From: Flavihumibacter solisilvae
Lineage (GTDB): Bacteria; Bacteroidota; Bacteroidia; Chitinophagales; Chitinophagaceae
Assembly: GCF_000814475.1 (NCBI RefSeq)
Contig: NZ_JSVC01000009.1
Coordinates: 124,001-188,000, forward strand
Direction of reading: 5' to 3'
DNA length: 64,000 nucleotides
The number at the start of each line of letters is the position of its first letter. The first letter of the stretch is position 1. The position numbers and the translations under genes were made by a program. Below are positions 21,404-30,009 of the stretch, one piece after another. The notes beneath the pieces are model-generated. The model saw only the letters and a program-made list of their open reading frames with translations. It was not told the DNA's origin and made no database searches.

Positions 21404-21525
21404 TTCCTGTGGCTGGCGATTTTTTTACATCGCAAAGGTAGATGTATTGATTACCGCACTGGTTGCGCACACATTAAAAAGGCCTTAAAATAAGCTAACA
21501 ACTGTTATGAATAACCGAGAATTTG

Positions 21526-22323
21526 TTAACGTCTTTTAGCAAAAAACCAATCAAGGAAATCAGGTTCAGCAAATGCATTATCCCAGCTGTTATGATTTAC
21601 ATCGGGATACTCCACGTATTGCACGGATGCGCCCAGTTCCTTAAGCCGGCCGAGCATTGCGCGCGACAGGTCTACTGACACAAGAGCATCATCTTCCCCG
21701 TGGAAAATCCGGAAGGGAACATTAGCAGCCTGCTTGTTATACGCTTTGGTATCACCGCCACCGCAGATCGGTGCTGCAGCTGCAAATAGTTTGGGTTCGC
21801 GGTAAACAGCTTCGAATGTGCCCATGCCACCCATCGACAGGCCGGTGATATAGATTCGTTTTTTATCCGCTTTACCGTCATTGATGAATGTTTTGGTAAG
21901 CTCAATTGCCGACCGCAGCGGTGGCGTTATTTGTGAGGACGCATAATCAAATGCAATAGTGAGCGGCTGTGTAGACCTGTCGATCTGTACGGAACTCCAG
22001 TAACTGTTTTCCGGGCATTGCGGAAATAGGATGATCGCGGGATATTTGCTCCTGTTGCTGTCGGCCAGGAACAGTTTACCCCCATGCGTCAATTGCTTCT
22101 CATTGTCGTTCCCCCGTTCGCCGGCTCCGTGCAGGACCAGCATAAGCGGGTATTTCTTCCCCGGATCGTAATTGACCGGGTACAACACCCGGTAAAGCAG
22201 GGTATCGCCATGTGAGCTGACAAATTCTTTCTTTTCAAATTGGGAAAGGTCCTGGGCTGAGACAGGTGAGGTAACGGCCATGCACAGGAGTATAAGTACC
22301 AGCAGGTTTCGCATAACAATCAT
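21526..22323 (-). CDS. Secreted alpha/beta-hydrolase, esterase (PHB depolymerase/CE1-like)
   Basis: 265 residues with a signal peptide ending SPVSAQD. Catalytic triad candidates: Ser in GLSMGGMG, Asp in HGEDDALVSV and His in PDVNHNSWD; the oxyanion region is LVLHGAGERGND. The fold and motifs fit secreted prolyl-oligopeptidase-like or acetylxylan/feruloyl esterases found in polysaccharide degraders. Last gene of the leftward run that starts at the FucP-like permease, 30 bp after the ferredoxin-reductase-like gene. It might release ester groups from a fucosylated or acylated glycan; that link is inference. Confidence 0.85.
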   Translation of the reverse strand: MIVMRNLLVLILLCMAVTSPVSAQDLSQFEKKEFVSSHGDTLLYRVLYPVNYDPGKKYPLMLVLHGAGERGNDNEKQLTHGGKLFLADSNRSKYPAIILFPQCPENSYWSSVQIDRSTQPLTIAFDYASSQITPPLRSAIELTKTFINDGKADKKRIYITGLSMGGMGTFEAVYREPKLFAAAAPICGGGDTKAYNKQAANVPFRIFHGEDDALVSVDLSRAMLGRLKELGASVQYVEYPDVNHNSWDNAFAEPDFLDWFFAKRR

Positions 22324-22353
22324 GTATATACTCTTAAAGATAGTGCCTTGGGA

Positions 22354-23394
22354 TCAAAATATGATCTCTGCATTTCCGCCTACCGGGAAGCCCTGGCAGG
22401 TCAGCACCCGGCCACGGGCGATCTCATCTTCCATCAAAACTTCATTGTAAGCCATCCAGATCTTACCGCTGATGCAGGTGGCAGCACAACTACCGCAGCG
22501 GCCGGCTTCGCAGCTGTAGGGCAGTTCAATGCCTTTGTCTTTTGCCGCGCCAATAATGCTTTTGGGATACTGCACAATCAACCTGTGCACGTCGTGCTGG
22601 AAATGAATGATTACTTCATGGGGATCACTATCCGGAGGACGGGGAACGACAAGGCGGGGTAAGGTGCTGAAATTTTCCTTCAGGATATTCGCAGCCTGGA
22701 TTGCCTTTCCAAGCAGCGTTATCGTGATCGTTTGCATGTAATCCTGCGGACCGCAGAGGTAGAACAACACTTTATTATGGTCAGCGATCACGTGTTTTTC
22801 CAGCAATTGCAGCAACAGCCATTTGCTGAGCCGGCTTTCATACACATTGAATTTGTTGCTGAAAAGGAAGCGCGTATGCATTCGCGCAGGAAATCTTTCC
22901 TCGAGATCTTTCAGCATTTCATAAAAAATGGCGTCTTCCCGGGTCCGGTTACTGAAGATCAGCAACACTTTGCTCGTGGTGGTAAACAACAATGTTTTGA
23001 TCAGTGAAAAACAGGGTGTGATGCCGCTTCCTGCCGCAAGAAATACATATTGCTCTACGGTATCGGGAATATCGGGAAGCTGGAAAAATCCCGATACACC
23101 TGAAGTAAACAGGATATCACCTTGCACAGCTTCATAGACCAACCACCTGGAGAATTCACCGTTATCGACCTTTTTAACGGTTATGGTCATGGGTTCATCC
23201 AGGCCTGGTGCAGAAGAGAAGGAATAGGACCTTCTCTTCTCACCATGCGCTGTATAAAAGACGAGCGTAATGAACTGGCCTGGGCGGTATTGCGGCTGCC
23301 AGCCATCAAGCGGCTCCAGCACGAAGCTTTTGGCGTCTTTTGCTTCAACTATTATTTTGCTTATCCTGACCCGGTTAATTGCCTTTGTACTCAT
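22354..23394 (-). CDS. Ferredoxin/flavodoxin reductase with C-terminal 2Fe-2S domain
   Basis: 346 residues in three parts: FAD domain with RRSYSFSSAP, NAD(P)-binding domain with AAGSGITPCFSLI and LCGPQDYM, and a plant-type ferredoxin domain with cysteines in CEAGRCGSCAATC plus a later Cys (VLTCQGF). This order matches PaaE/HmpX-like reductases that feed electrons to an oxygenase or desaturase. It follows the UxaA-type dehydratase by 31 bp in the sugar operon, but no oxygenase partner is present, so its partner is unknown. Confidence 0.88.
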   Translation of the reverse strand: MSTKAINRVRISKIIVEAKDAKSFVLEPLDGWQPQYRPGQFITLVFYTAHGEKRRSYSFSSAPGLDEPMTITVKKVDNGEFSRWLVYEAVQGDILFTSGVSGFFQLPDIPDTVEQYVFLAAGSGITPCFSLIKTLLFTTTSKVLLIFSNRTREDAIFYEMLKDLEERFPARMHTRFLFSNKFNVYESRLSKWLLLQLLEKHVIADHNKVLFYLCGPQDYMQTITITLLGKAIQAANILKENFSTLPRLVVPRPPDSDPHEVIIHFQHDVHRLIVQYPKSIIGAAKDKGIELPYSCEAGRCGSCAATCISGKIWMAYNEVLMEDEIARGRVLTCQGFPVGGNAEIIF

Positions 23395-23425
23395 CAGGCC
23401 GAAGATACCAAGAGTAGTTACTGCG

Positions 23426-25066
23426 TCAAAGACTCACGCCTCTTTTCCATGGAATGAAATCATCCTGGTTCAGTCGCACCGCACTTGGAATTACTTCCCC
23501 GCTTGCAGCTTTGATACAATATTCCAGGATCTCCTCTCCCATCTGCTCGATGCTCTTTTCCCCGGTGATGATCGGACCGGTGTCGATATCGATGATATCC
23601 GGCATCCGTTTGGCGAGCGCCGAATTGGTAGAGAGCTTGATCGTGGGACAAACCGGGTTGCCGGTTGGTGTACCCAGTCCTGTGGTAAACAGGATCAGAG
23701 TTGCACCGGAAGCCGCTTTGCCTGTTGTAGCTTCCACATCATTACCCGGTGTACATACGAGGCTCAATCCCGGCCTTACTGCAGGCTCTGTATAGTCGAG
23801 CACATCCACGACAGGAGATGTACCACCTTTCTTGGCGGCGCCGGCGCTTTTGATCGCATCGGTAATGAGACCGTCACGGATATTGCCGGGCGATGGGTTC
23901 ATGAAAAAGCCGGAACCTGACTGGTGTGCCAGTGCGTCGTACGACTGCATCAGGCGCATGAACTTCCGGGCAGTAGTTTCATCCACACTGCGGTCGATCA
24001 TTTCCTGTTCGGCTCCACAGAGCTCAGGAAACTCAGCTAGCAACACTTTCGCACCAAGTGCGGCAAGCAGGTCAGAGCAATAGCCCACAGCCGGGTTCGC
24101 AGAGATGCCGCTGAAACCATCACTGCCACCGCATTTCACCCCTACGCAAAGTTTATCCAGTGATGCAGGTTCGCGCTCCAGCCTGTTGATCTGCTGCAGA
24201 CCTTCAAATGTTGTCCTGATCGCATCGCTGATCAGTTGTGATTCGCTTACCGACTGCTGCTGTTCGAACACCAGCAAGGGTTTATCGAACCCGGGATTCA
24301 GCTCTTTTATTCCTTCGAGTAATTCTTTTGTTTGCAGGTGCTGGCAACCGAGACTGAGAATCGTTACACCACCCACGTTGGGATGGTTCGCATATGCGGC
24401 GAGCAGTTTTCCGAGCACGGTAGAGTCCTGGCGGATGCCACCGCAACCGCCGTCGTGGTTCAGGAACTTGATGCCATCCACATTGGGAAAGAGGCGTTCC
24501 TGTGACACTTCACCCGAGGGTGCAAAGCTGATGCTGCCCAGGTCGTCACCCTTCTTTACCGCTTCAGCCAGCAAATGGGTATAGCGCTTATACTTGTCAG
24601 TTACACCATATCCCAATTCATTTACCAGGGCCTCACGGATCACGTCGAGGTTGCGGTTCTCGCAGAAAACGGTTGGAATGAAAAGCCAGTAATTGGCTGT
24701 GCCGACGCGACCGTCACTCCGCCTGTACCCATTGAATGTCCGGCCTTCGAACTTAGAAACATCGGGAGAATGCCAGCTGTATTTTACGCCGCGGTAGTCA
24801 TACGGATCTGCAGCATGTTTCAGGTTCTCGGTAGTAAGCAGTCCGCCTTTAACTATAGTTACCTGCGCCTTCCCCACCAGCACGCCGTACATATGTACCG
24901 GATCTCCGGCATTCAGTTCGTGGAGGGTAAGTTTATGTTTTGCGGGAATATTATCTTTTAACTCGATCGTGTCGCCGTTCCACTCGATGATCATTCCCTT
25001 TGGGAGATCAGCGAGCGCCACCAGCACATTGTCTGACGGATGTATTTGCAGTACACTCTGTTTCAT
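23426..25066 (-). CDS. UxaA-family altronate/galactarate-type dehydratase, putative L-fuconate dehydratase
   Basis: 546 residues. N-terminal SAF-like domain (VLQIHPSDNVLVALADLPKG) and a long C-terminal galactarate-dehydratase/altronate-hydrolase domain with the family cysteines and motifs (GCGGIRQDS, GVKCGGSDGFSG). The family dehydrates aldonic or aldaric acids to 2-keto-3-deoxy acids in an iron-dependent reaction. Its place among fucose-oxidation genes makes 6-deoxy aldonates such as L-fuconate the likely substrate. The usual enzyme for that step belongs to the enolase superfamily, so this would be a non-orthologous replacement. Confidence 0.88.
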   Translation of the reverse strand: MKQSVLQIHPSDNVLVALADLPKGMIIEWNGDTIELKDNIPAKHKLTLHELNAGDPVHMYGVLVGKAQVTIVKGGLLTTENLKHAADPYDYRGVKYSWHSPDVSKFEGRTFNGYRRSDGRVGTANYWLFIPTVFCENRNLDVIREALVNELGYGVTDKYKRYTHLLAEAVKKGDDLGSISFAPSGEVSQERLFPNVDGIKFLNHDGGCGGIRQDSTVLGKLLAAYANHPNVGGVTILSLGCQHLQTKELLEGIKELNPGFDKPLLVFEQQQSVSESQLISDAIRTTFEGLQQINRLEREPASLDKLCVGVKCGGSDGFSGISANPAVGYCSDLLAALGAKVLLAEFPELCGAEQEMIDRSVDETTARKFMRLMQSYDALAHQSGSGFFMNPSPGNIRDGLITDAIKSAGAAKKGGTSPVVDVLDYTEPAVRPGLSLVCTPGNDVEATTGKAASGATLILFTTGLGTPTGNPVCPTIKLSTNSALAKRMPDIIDIDTGPIITGEKSIEQMGEEILEYCIKAASGEVIPSAVRLNQDDFIPWKRGVSL

Positions 25067-25077
25067 GGTAAGGTTGA

Positions 25078-25863
25078 TTAGTAGTCTATTACTTTATCTA
25101 AATGAACATAACCGCCATCCACGTGGATGAGCTGGCCGGTGGTATGGCTTGACCTATCTGACAACAGGAATGCGGTCGTGTTGGCAATCTCTTCCGTAGT
25201 GGTCATCCGGTTTCCGAGCGGGATTCGCTTCGTGATTCTTGCCAGGGTTGCTTCCGGGTCGGGTACAGTTTCGATCCAGCTGGCATACTGGGGTGTCCAG
25301 CATTCCGCTACCACAATAGCGTTGACCCGGATGCCGTATTTCAGGAGCTCTACAGCCCACTCACGGGTCAGGGCATTTCTGCCACCGTTTGACGCTGCAT
25401 AGGCAGAAGTATTGCCCTGGCCGGTTTCAGCTGTTTTGCTGGTGATATTGACGATAGAACCCTTTGATTCAATCAGGGAAGGAAGGGAATATTTCACCAC
25501 CAGGTAGTAGTGGATGAGATTGCGGTGCAGGGAAGCAACAAAATCTTCGTAAGAGCCGCTCTCCAATCCTACTCCATCATTCTTACCGGCGTTATTCACT
25601 ACACCGTCGATCCTGCCGAATTCTTTCAATACGGCATCAACTGCCATTTTACAATCTTCGGGAACTGAAAGTTCTGCGGTAACCGTAAACACTTTGTTCC
25701 CATTGGCTTTAAGCTCATCAGCAAGCCGCTGGTTATCCTTTGCGTCGCGACCGATGATCACAGGAATAGCACCTTCGGCTGCAAGCAGCCTTACGATTCC
25801 TTCACCAATTCCCTTGGCACCACCGGTTACCAGGATTATTTTATTTTGTAAAGAGAGGTCCAT
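25078..25863 (-). CDS. SDR-family oxidoreductase, candidate L-fucose dehydrogenase
   Basis: The longest frame starts at 25995 but MDLSLQNKIILVTGGAKG (25863) is the family start and clears the neighbouring gene by 8 bp; 261 residues result. Rossmann motif TGGAKGIGEG, NNAG motif NNAGKNDGV and Ser in NITSKTAETG are present. The catalytic YxxxK reads Y155-A-A-S-N159: the Lys is replaced by Asn. The product probably oxidises the free sugar to its lactone, or a later intermediate. Sits between the lactonase gene and the dehydratase. Confidence 0.85.
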   Translation of the reverse strand: MDLSLQNKIILVTGGAKGIGEGIVRLLAAEGAIPVIIGRDAKDNQRLADELKANGNKVFTVTAELSVPEDCKMAVDAVLKEFGRIDGVVNNAGKNDGVGLESGSYEDFVASLHRNLIHYYLVVKYSLPSLIESKGSIVNITSKTAETGQGNTSAYAASNGGRNALTREWAVELLKYGIRVNAIVVAECWTPQYASWIETVPDPEATLARITKRIPLGNRMTTTEEIANTTAFLLSDRSSHTTGQLIHVDGGYVHLDKVIDY

Positions 25864-25871
25864 ATTTCTAG

Positions 25872-26702
25872 TTATAGTCTGTAAAATTTTTGTGCATTGC
25901 CACCAAAGATCGCCGCTTTTTCTTCGCTTGAAAATGAAGAGAAATAATCCGCTGTCAGGGTGACCACCTGGCTGTAGGATCCGGCAACCAGGCACACGGG
26001 CCAGTCCGAACCAAATAACAACCGATCGGTGCCAAAGGTTGATGTGACCGTGTCCAGGGCCGGGCGGAAATCAGCGGCAGTCCACTGTTTCCAGTCGGCT
26101 TCCGTGATCATGCCCGATACTTTGCAATACACATTTTCGAGGTCTGCAAATCGTTCCATTTCTTTTTTCCAGTTCCCGAGATCGCCGCTTTTAATAGCCG
26201 GTTTCGCCAGGTGATCAATAACGAATGACTGGTCGGGGAATTCTTTGCATAACGTCCATGCATATCCCAACTGGTCAGGATAGATGAGAATGTCATACGT
26301 GAATCCATATTTCCCCAGCAGCCCTATCCCGTTTTTGAATTCCGGCGTCAGCATCAGGTCGCGCTGCTTTTCACCCTGCAGGATGTGACGGAAGCCTTTA
26401 ATGACAGGGATGGATTGATAATATTGTAGCCTTCTTTCGATCGTCTCTGACCGCAGGTCTACCCAGCCCACCACGCCTTTGATGAAAGGGTTGTTTGCTG
26501 CGAGCACGGAAAGAAAACGGGTTTCTTCCTCGCTCTGGTCGGCCTGTACGGCAACGCATCCGTCTATTCCTTCTGCCTTTAGTAATGGCTCCAGGTCGGA
26601 TGGAAGAAAGTCACGGGCGATCACACTCATGCTGTCATCGATCCAGCTGTCGCGAACCGGGTCAAAGGTCCAGAAATGATTGTGTGCATCAATTCTCAGC
26701 AT
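25872..26702 (-). CDS. Amidohydrolase-2 family lactonase, putative L-fuconolactonase
   Basis: Start set at MLRIDAHNHFW (26702), 276 residues; the longer frame would add 13 residues and overlap its neighbour more. Metal-site motifs: HNHFW near the N-terminus, VIDHLAKP in the middle and FGSDWPV near the C-terminus. This subgroup includes L-fuconolactonase and L-rhamnonolactonase, which open the lactone produced by the dehydrogenase. The start overlaps the FAH-gene stop by 14 bp, so the two are probably co-translated. Confidence 0.88.
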   Translation of the reverse strand: MLRIDAHNHFWTFDPVRDSWIDDSMSVIARDFLPSDLEPLLKAEGIDGCVAVQADQSEEETRFLSVLAANNPFIKGVVGWVDLRSETIERRLQYYQSIPVIKGFRHILQGEKQRDLMLTPEFKNGIGLLGKYGFTYDILIYPDQLGYAWTLCKEFPDQSFVIDHLAKPAIKSGDLGNWKKEMERFADLENVYCKVSGMITEADWKQWTAADFRPALDTVTSTFGTDRLLFGSDWPVCLVAGSYSQVVTLTADYFSSFSSEEKAAIFGGNAQKFYRL

Positions 26703-27546
26703 ATGCCACCACGGTTTGCTTGGATACGCCCAGCCCGTCAATTCCCAGTTCCATTATGTCGCCCGGTTTCAGGTATACCTGCGGATTCATCCCGAGTCCC
26801 ACACCGGCAGGAGTCCCGGTTGAAATAATATCGCCCGGAAGCAGGGTCATAAACTGGCTGGTATACGAAATCAGGAATGGGATATCAAAGATCAGGTTTG
26901 AAGTAGTTCCATTCTGCATGAGCGTATCGTTCACAGTCAGCCACAGCTTTACCTGGTGAATATCGGGGATCTCGTCTTTGGTAACCAGGAAGGGACCAAG
27001 AGGTGCAAACGTGTCGCAGCCCTTGCCTTTGTCCCAGGTACCATTCCGTTCCAGCTGGTAAGCCCTTTCGCTTACATCGTTATGCAGGCAATACCCGGCA
27101 ACATAATTCATGGCGTCTTCCACGGAAACATAGCTGGCCTTCTTGCCGATCACTACAGCCAGTTCAACTTCCCAATCGGTTTTTTCGGAGCCGCGGGGAA
27201 TTACCACATTATCAAACGGTCCGCAGATCGCTGTAGTTGATTTCAGGAAGATTACCGGCTCGGGCGGAAGATTCGCATTCGTTTCTTTCGCGTGGTCTGC
27301 ATAATTCAGCCCGATGCAGACGATCTTCGATGGACGTGCAACAGGCGCACCAAAGCGAACTGAGGCCGGGATTTCCGGCAGTGTGTTACCATGACGCTCG
27401 AGAATATTTTCGAGTTCAAGCAGTCCACCTGCTGCAAAAAATTTCTCATCGTAATCGTGCACGAATGCCGATACATCATAGTTTTTGTCGTTAATGCATA
27501 CCCCGGGTAATTCCCTGCCGGGTTCGCCAAATCTTATCAGTTTCAT
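26689..27546 (-). CDS. Fumarylacetoacetate hydrolase family protein, putative 2,4-diketo-3-deoxy-L-fuconate hydrolase
   Basis: 285 residues. FAH-family metal and active-site markers: GLNYADHAKE, the E-x-E pair in DWEVELAVVIG, and NDVSERAYQ, followed by GDIISTGTPAGVG. In L-fucose oxidation the homologous enzyme cleaves 2,4-diketo-3-deoxy-fuconate to pyruvate and lactate. It follows the first SDR gene with one intervening base and overlaps the lactonase gene. Confidence 0.88.
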   Translation of the reverse strand: MKLIRFGEPGRELPGVCINDKNYDVSAFVHDYDEKFFAAGGLLELENILERHGNTLPEIPASVRFGAPVARPSKIVCIGLNYADHAKETNANLPPEPVIFLKSTTAICGPFDNVVIPRGSEKTDWEVELAVVIGKKASYVSVEDAMNYVAGYCLHNDVSERAYQLERNGTWDKGKGCDTFAPLGPFLVTKDEIPDIHQVKLWLTVNDTLMQNGTTSNLIFDIPFLISYTSQFMTLLPGDIISTGTPAGVGLGMNPQVYLKPGDIMELGIDGLGVSKQTVVAYAEN

Positions 27547-27547
27547 A

Positions 27548-28312
27548 TCAGGTGTTCAGTTTTATAAATCCCCCGTCGATCGGGTAATCAGTTCCGGTAA
27601 TAAATGAGGCTTCATCTGAGCAGAGGTAAAGGGCAAGGTTTGCGATCTCTTCCGGCTTACCCATGCGGCCTATCGGCTGCGAATGGGAGAGCTTTTCAAA
27701 CATCTCGGCTTCTTTACCGGGATAGTTCTTGGCGATGAAGCCATCAACGAATGGTGTATGCACACGGGCCGGTGAAATGCTGTTCACGCGGATCTTGTCA
27801 GCCAGGTAATCGCGTGCGGCGGAAATGGTCATGGCACTCACGGCACCCTTCGTCATGGAGTAAGCGAAGCGATCCGGCAGTCCTACGTATGCCGCGATCG
27901 AGCTCATGTTCAGGATTACACCGCCGCCCTGCTGTTGCATCAACGGGATAGCTGCATACATGCAGTTGTAGACACCTTTCACATTCACCCTGAACAGTCT
28001 TTCGAAGTCTGCTTCGGGGGTGTTGGTTACTTTTCCGACATGGGCAACACCGGCATTGTTGATGAGCACATCTACCCTTCCGATCTTGTTGAAGAGTGCA
28101 ACAACGGCTTGCTGGTCGCTCACGTCGCAGGTGTGGAGATTTGCGTTTCCCTCCAGGTCCTTTAGTTCTTCCTGCAATGCTGGCCATGCGGAATCATTCA
28201 GTTCAATAACCTGTACCGATGCACCCTGGCGTGCGAAGGCCAGGGTTGCCGCGCGGCCGATACCACTGGCGCCACCGGTTACAAGTACAGTTTTATTTGA
28301 GTAGTCGAGCAT
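27548..28312 (-). CDS. SDR-family oxidoreductase, putative 2-keto-3-deoxy-L-fuconate dehydrogenase
   Basis: 254 residues with the complete SDR set: TGGASGIGRA, NNAGVAHVG, Ser in NMSSIAAY and YSMTK with the catalytic Lys present. C-terminal TGTDYPIDGGF is usual for sugar or keto-acid dehydrogenases. In the Xanthomonas-type pathway an SDR oxidises the 4-OH of 2-keto-3-deoxy-fuconate before the FAH-type cleavage. Next to the permease (10 bp) and the FAH gene (1 bp). Confidence 0.85.
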   Translation of the reverse strand: MLDYSNKTVLVTGGASGIGRAATLAFARQGASVQVIELNDSAWPALQEELKDLEGNANLHTCDVSDQQAVVALFNKIGRVDVLINNAGVAHVGKVTNTPEADFERLFRVNVKGVYNCMYAAIPLMQQQGGGVILNMSSIAAYVGLPDRFAYSMTKGAVSAMTISAARDYLADKIRVNSISPARVHTPFVDGFIAKNYPGKEAEMFEKLSHSQPIGRMGKPEEIANLALYLCSDEASFITGTDYPIDGGFIKLNT

Positions 28313-28322
28313 AATTAAGTTT

Positions 28323-29606
28323 TTAGTGTCCTGCGCTGAGGCTTACGACTTCCATTTCTTCTTTTGATTGCGTCCATGCAAACAGGCCCACCACTACAAA
28401 ACAAACCATCGGCACTAAGTATGCAAGCTGGATATTACCACCGGTCAGGTCAGAAACCTGGCCCATCACGAGTGGGAAGATCGCGCCGCCTACAATGGCC
28501 ATGATCAGCAGTGAAGAAGCCATCCTGCCTGCAGGGCCGAGGCCTGAAATTCCCAGCGCAAAAATGGTTGGGAACATGATCGACATAAAGAACGGTACAG
28601 CCATGAGGCAATACACTGCGGCCGATCCTTTCATAAAGCTGGCGAACAGCAGTAATGCAGAACTGATAGTGGCATATAACAGCAACAGTTTTGCCGGCTT
28701 GATGTATCGCATGAAAAATGTGCCGGTGAAACGTCCTGCCATGAAACCGAACATTGCCATAGAAAGCCAGACCGCTGCCTGCTTCTCGGGCAATTCCATT
28801 ACAAATTTGGAATACCGGATAAAGAAACTGCCGACACAAACCTGTGCGCCGACATAAAAGAATTGTGCGATCACTGCCCAGCGGACTTGTTTGTTCTTAA
28901 GAATAGAAAATGAAAATTTATCATCTTCTTCCTTAACGTGGTGTTGTCCGGTTTCTCCTTCCGGCAACCTGACCAGGTAAAAGACAACTGCAAGAACGAG
29001 TACCACAACAGCAATAACAAGATAAGGCATCCTGATGGTGTTGGCTTCTGTCTGCAGGTATGCGCTGAGCGTACCCGCAGCCTCCATCTGTGCCAGTTCT
29101 TCCTTTGAATGCTCGATGCCACTGAAGATAAACTTGCCACCAATAATTGGTGCGATTACCGCACCAAGACCATTGAATGACTGCGCAAAATTCAATCGTT
29201 GCGTTCCGGTATTAGGATCACCGAGCCGGGTTATGTATGGATTAGCGATAGTTTCAAGAAAGGTTGCTCCTGCGGCGATCACAAAAAGCGCCAATAGGAA
29301 TACGCCATAAGTTCGGGTACCCGCTGCCGGTAAAAATAATAATGCTCCCGCACCATAAAGAACAAGACCCAGGATCAATCCATTTCTAAAACCATATTTG
29401 TTCATGAACCAACCTGCTGGCAGGGCGATGCTGAAGTATGCCAGGTAAACCGCAGAGTCGATCAGTGCGGATTGCGTATCACTGAGCTGGCAAGCTTTCT
29501 TCAGGTGGGGAATGAGGATCGGGTTGATGTTATGCAAAAATGCCCACAGGAAAAACAGGCAGGTTACCAGGATGAAAGGCAGTAAGTATTGATTCTTTTT
29601 CGACAT
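28323..29606 (-). CDS. fucP: MFS sugar:proton symporter, FucP-like
   Basis: Start set at MSKKNQYLLPFILVTC (29606), 427 residues; 35 upstream residues in the open frame are not hydrophobic or conserved. Twelve membrane helices; FLWAFLHNINPILIPHLKKA near the N-terminus and the GALLFLPAA region are typical of the L-fucose/glucose/galactose permease branch of the MFS. First gene of the operon, so it sets the likely pathway substrate as L-fucose; L-rhamnose, L-galactose or D-arabinose cannot be excluded. Confidence 0.88.
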   Translation of the reverse strand: MSKKNQYLLPFILVTCLFFLWAFLHNINPILIPHLKKACQLSDTQSALIDSAVYLAYFSIALPAGWFMNKYGFRNGLILGLVLYGAGALLFLPAAGTRTYGVFLLALFVIAAGATFLETIANPYITRLGDPNTGTQRLNFAQSFNGLGAVIAPIIGGKFIFSGIEHSKEELAQMEAAGTLSAYLQTEANTIRMPYLVIAVVVLVLAVVFYLVRLPEGETGQHHVKEEDDKFSFSILKNKQVRWAVIAQFFYVGAQVCVGSFFIRYSKFVMELPEKQAAVWLSMAMFGFMAGRFTGTFFMRYIKPAKLLLLYATISSALLLFASFMKGSAAVYCLMAVPFFMSIMFPTIFALGISGLGPAGRMASSLLIMAIVGGAIFPLVMGQVSDLTGGNIQLAYLVPMVCFVVVGLFAWTQSKEEMEVVSLSAGH

Positions 29607-29767
29607 GCAATGACGTTGATGATATGATATTAAGGGGTGTAAAATACAGAGCTCCAATGTTCTCGACATCGTGAAATCTGCCATTTTATCTGCTAAAATT
29701 AACCGCACCAAACTATTACAGTTTTCACCTATACGTGTCAGGAATTTCAGAATAATTTAAAAAATAT

Positions 29768-29797
29768 TTTGGTAATTAATCTCAAACCCTAATTTTG
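29768..29797 (+). promoter_or_regulatory. Consensus Bacteroidota promoter for tRNA-Ser
   Basis: TTTG (29768-29771), 18-bp spacer, TAATTTTG (29790-29797), an exact match to TTTG-N-TANNTTTG. The tRNA begins at 29803, about six bases beyond the -7 box, so transcription would start at or next to the mature 5' end. Confidence 0.8.
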
Positions 29798-29802
29798 CGC
29801 CC

Positions 29803-29887
29803 GGAGAGATGGCAGAGCGGTCGAATGCGGCGGTCTTGAAAACCGTTGACTGTTACAGGTCCGGGGGTTCGAATCCCTCTCTCTCCG
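29803..29887 (+). tRNA. tRNA-Ser (anticodon TGA)
   Basis: 85 nt with the long variable arm of a class II tRNA. Acceptor GGAGAGA (29803-29809) pairs with TCTCTCC (29880-29886), discriminator G at 29887. Anticodon loop CTTGAAA at 29835-29841 gives TGA (29837-29839). T loop TTCGAAT at 29868-29874 with stem GGGGG/CCCTC. The CCA end is not encoded (next bases CCT). Decodes UCA and, by wobble, other UCN codons. Confidence 0.97.
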
Positions 29888-29892
29888 CCTTC

Positions 29893-29929
29893 GCCCACCG
29901 AAGCTTTAGCTTAGGTGGGCTTTGCTTTT
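29893..29929 (+). terminator. Terminator hairpin after tRNA-Ser
   Basis: GCCCACC (29893-29899) pairs with GGTGGGC (29914-29920), and an inner AAGCT/AGCTT (29901-29905 with 29908-29912) extends the stem. TTTGCTTTT follows. The outer left arm can also pair with CGGTGGGC at 29951-29958. Confidence 0.75.
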
Positions 29930-29950
29930 ATAGCAACCAATCTTCTCAGC

Positions 29951-29977
29951 CGGTGGGCTACGGCGGACGAAGTCCGC
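29951..29977. repeat. REP-like palindrome cluster
   Basis: CGGTGGGC (29951-29958) is complementary to GCCCACCG at 29893-29900, and immediately after comes a 6-bp hairpin GCGGAC-GAA-GTCCGC (29963-29977). GC-rich compact palindromes of this kind between a tRNA and a GIY-YIG gene resemble repetitive extragenic palindromes. Only one cluster is in the window, so repetition in the genome cannot be judged. Confidence 0.5.
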
Positions 29978-30009
29978 TAGTTAAAACAGCTATGCAAGAG
30001 AAATCAGTT

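Noticed and set aside
25864-25995. N-terminal extension of the SDR gene (MPGCRILQPGG...)
   Set aside because: It overlaps the preceding gene and lacks SDR features; the family start at 25863 is preferred.
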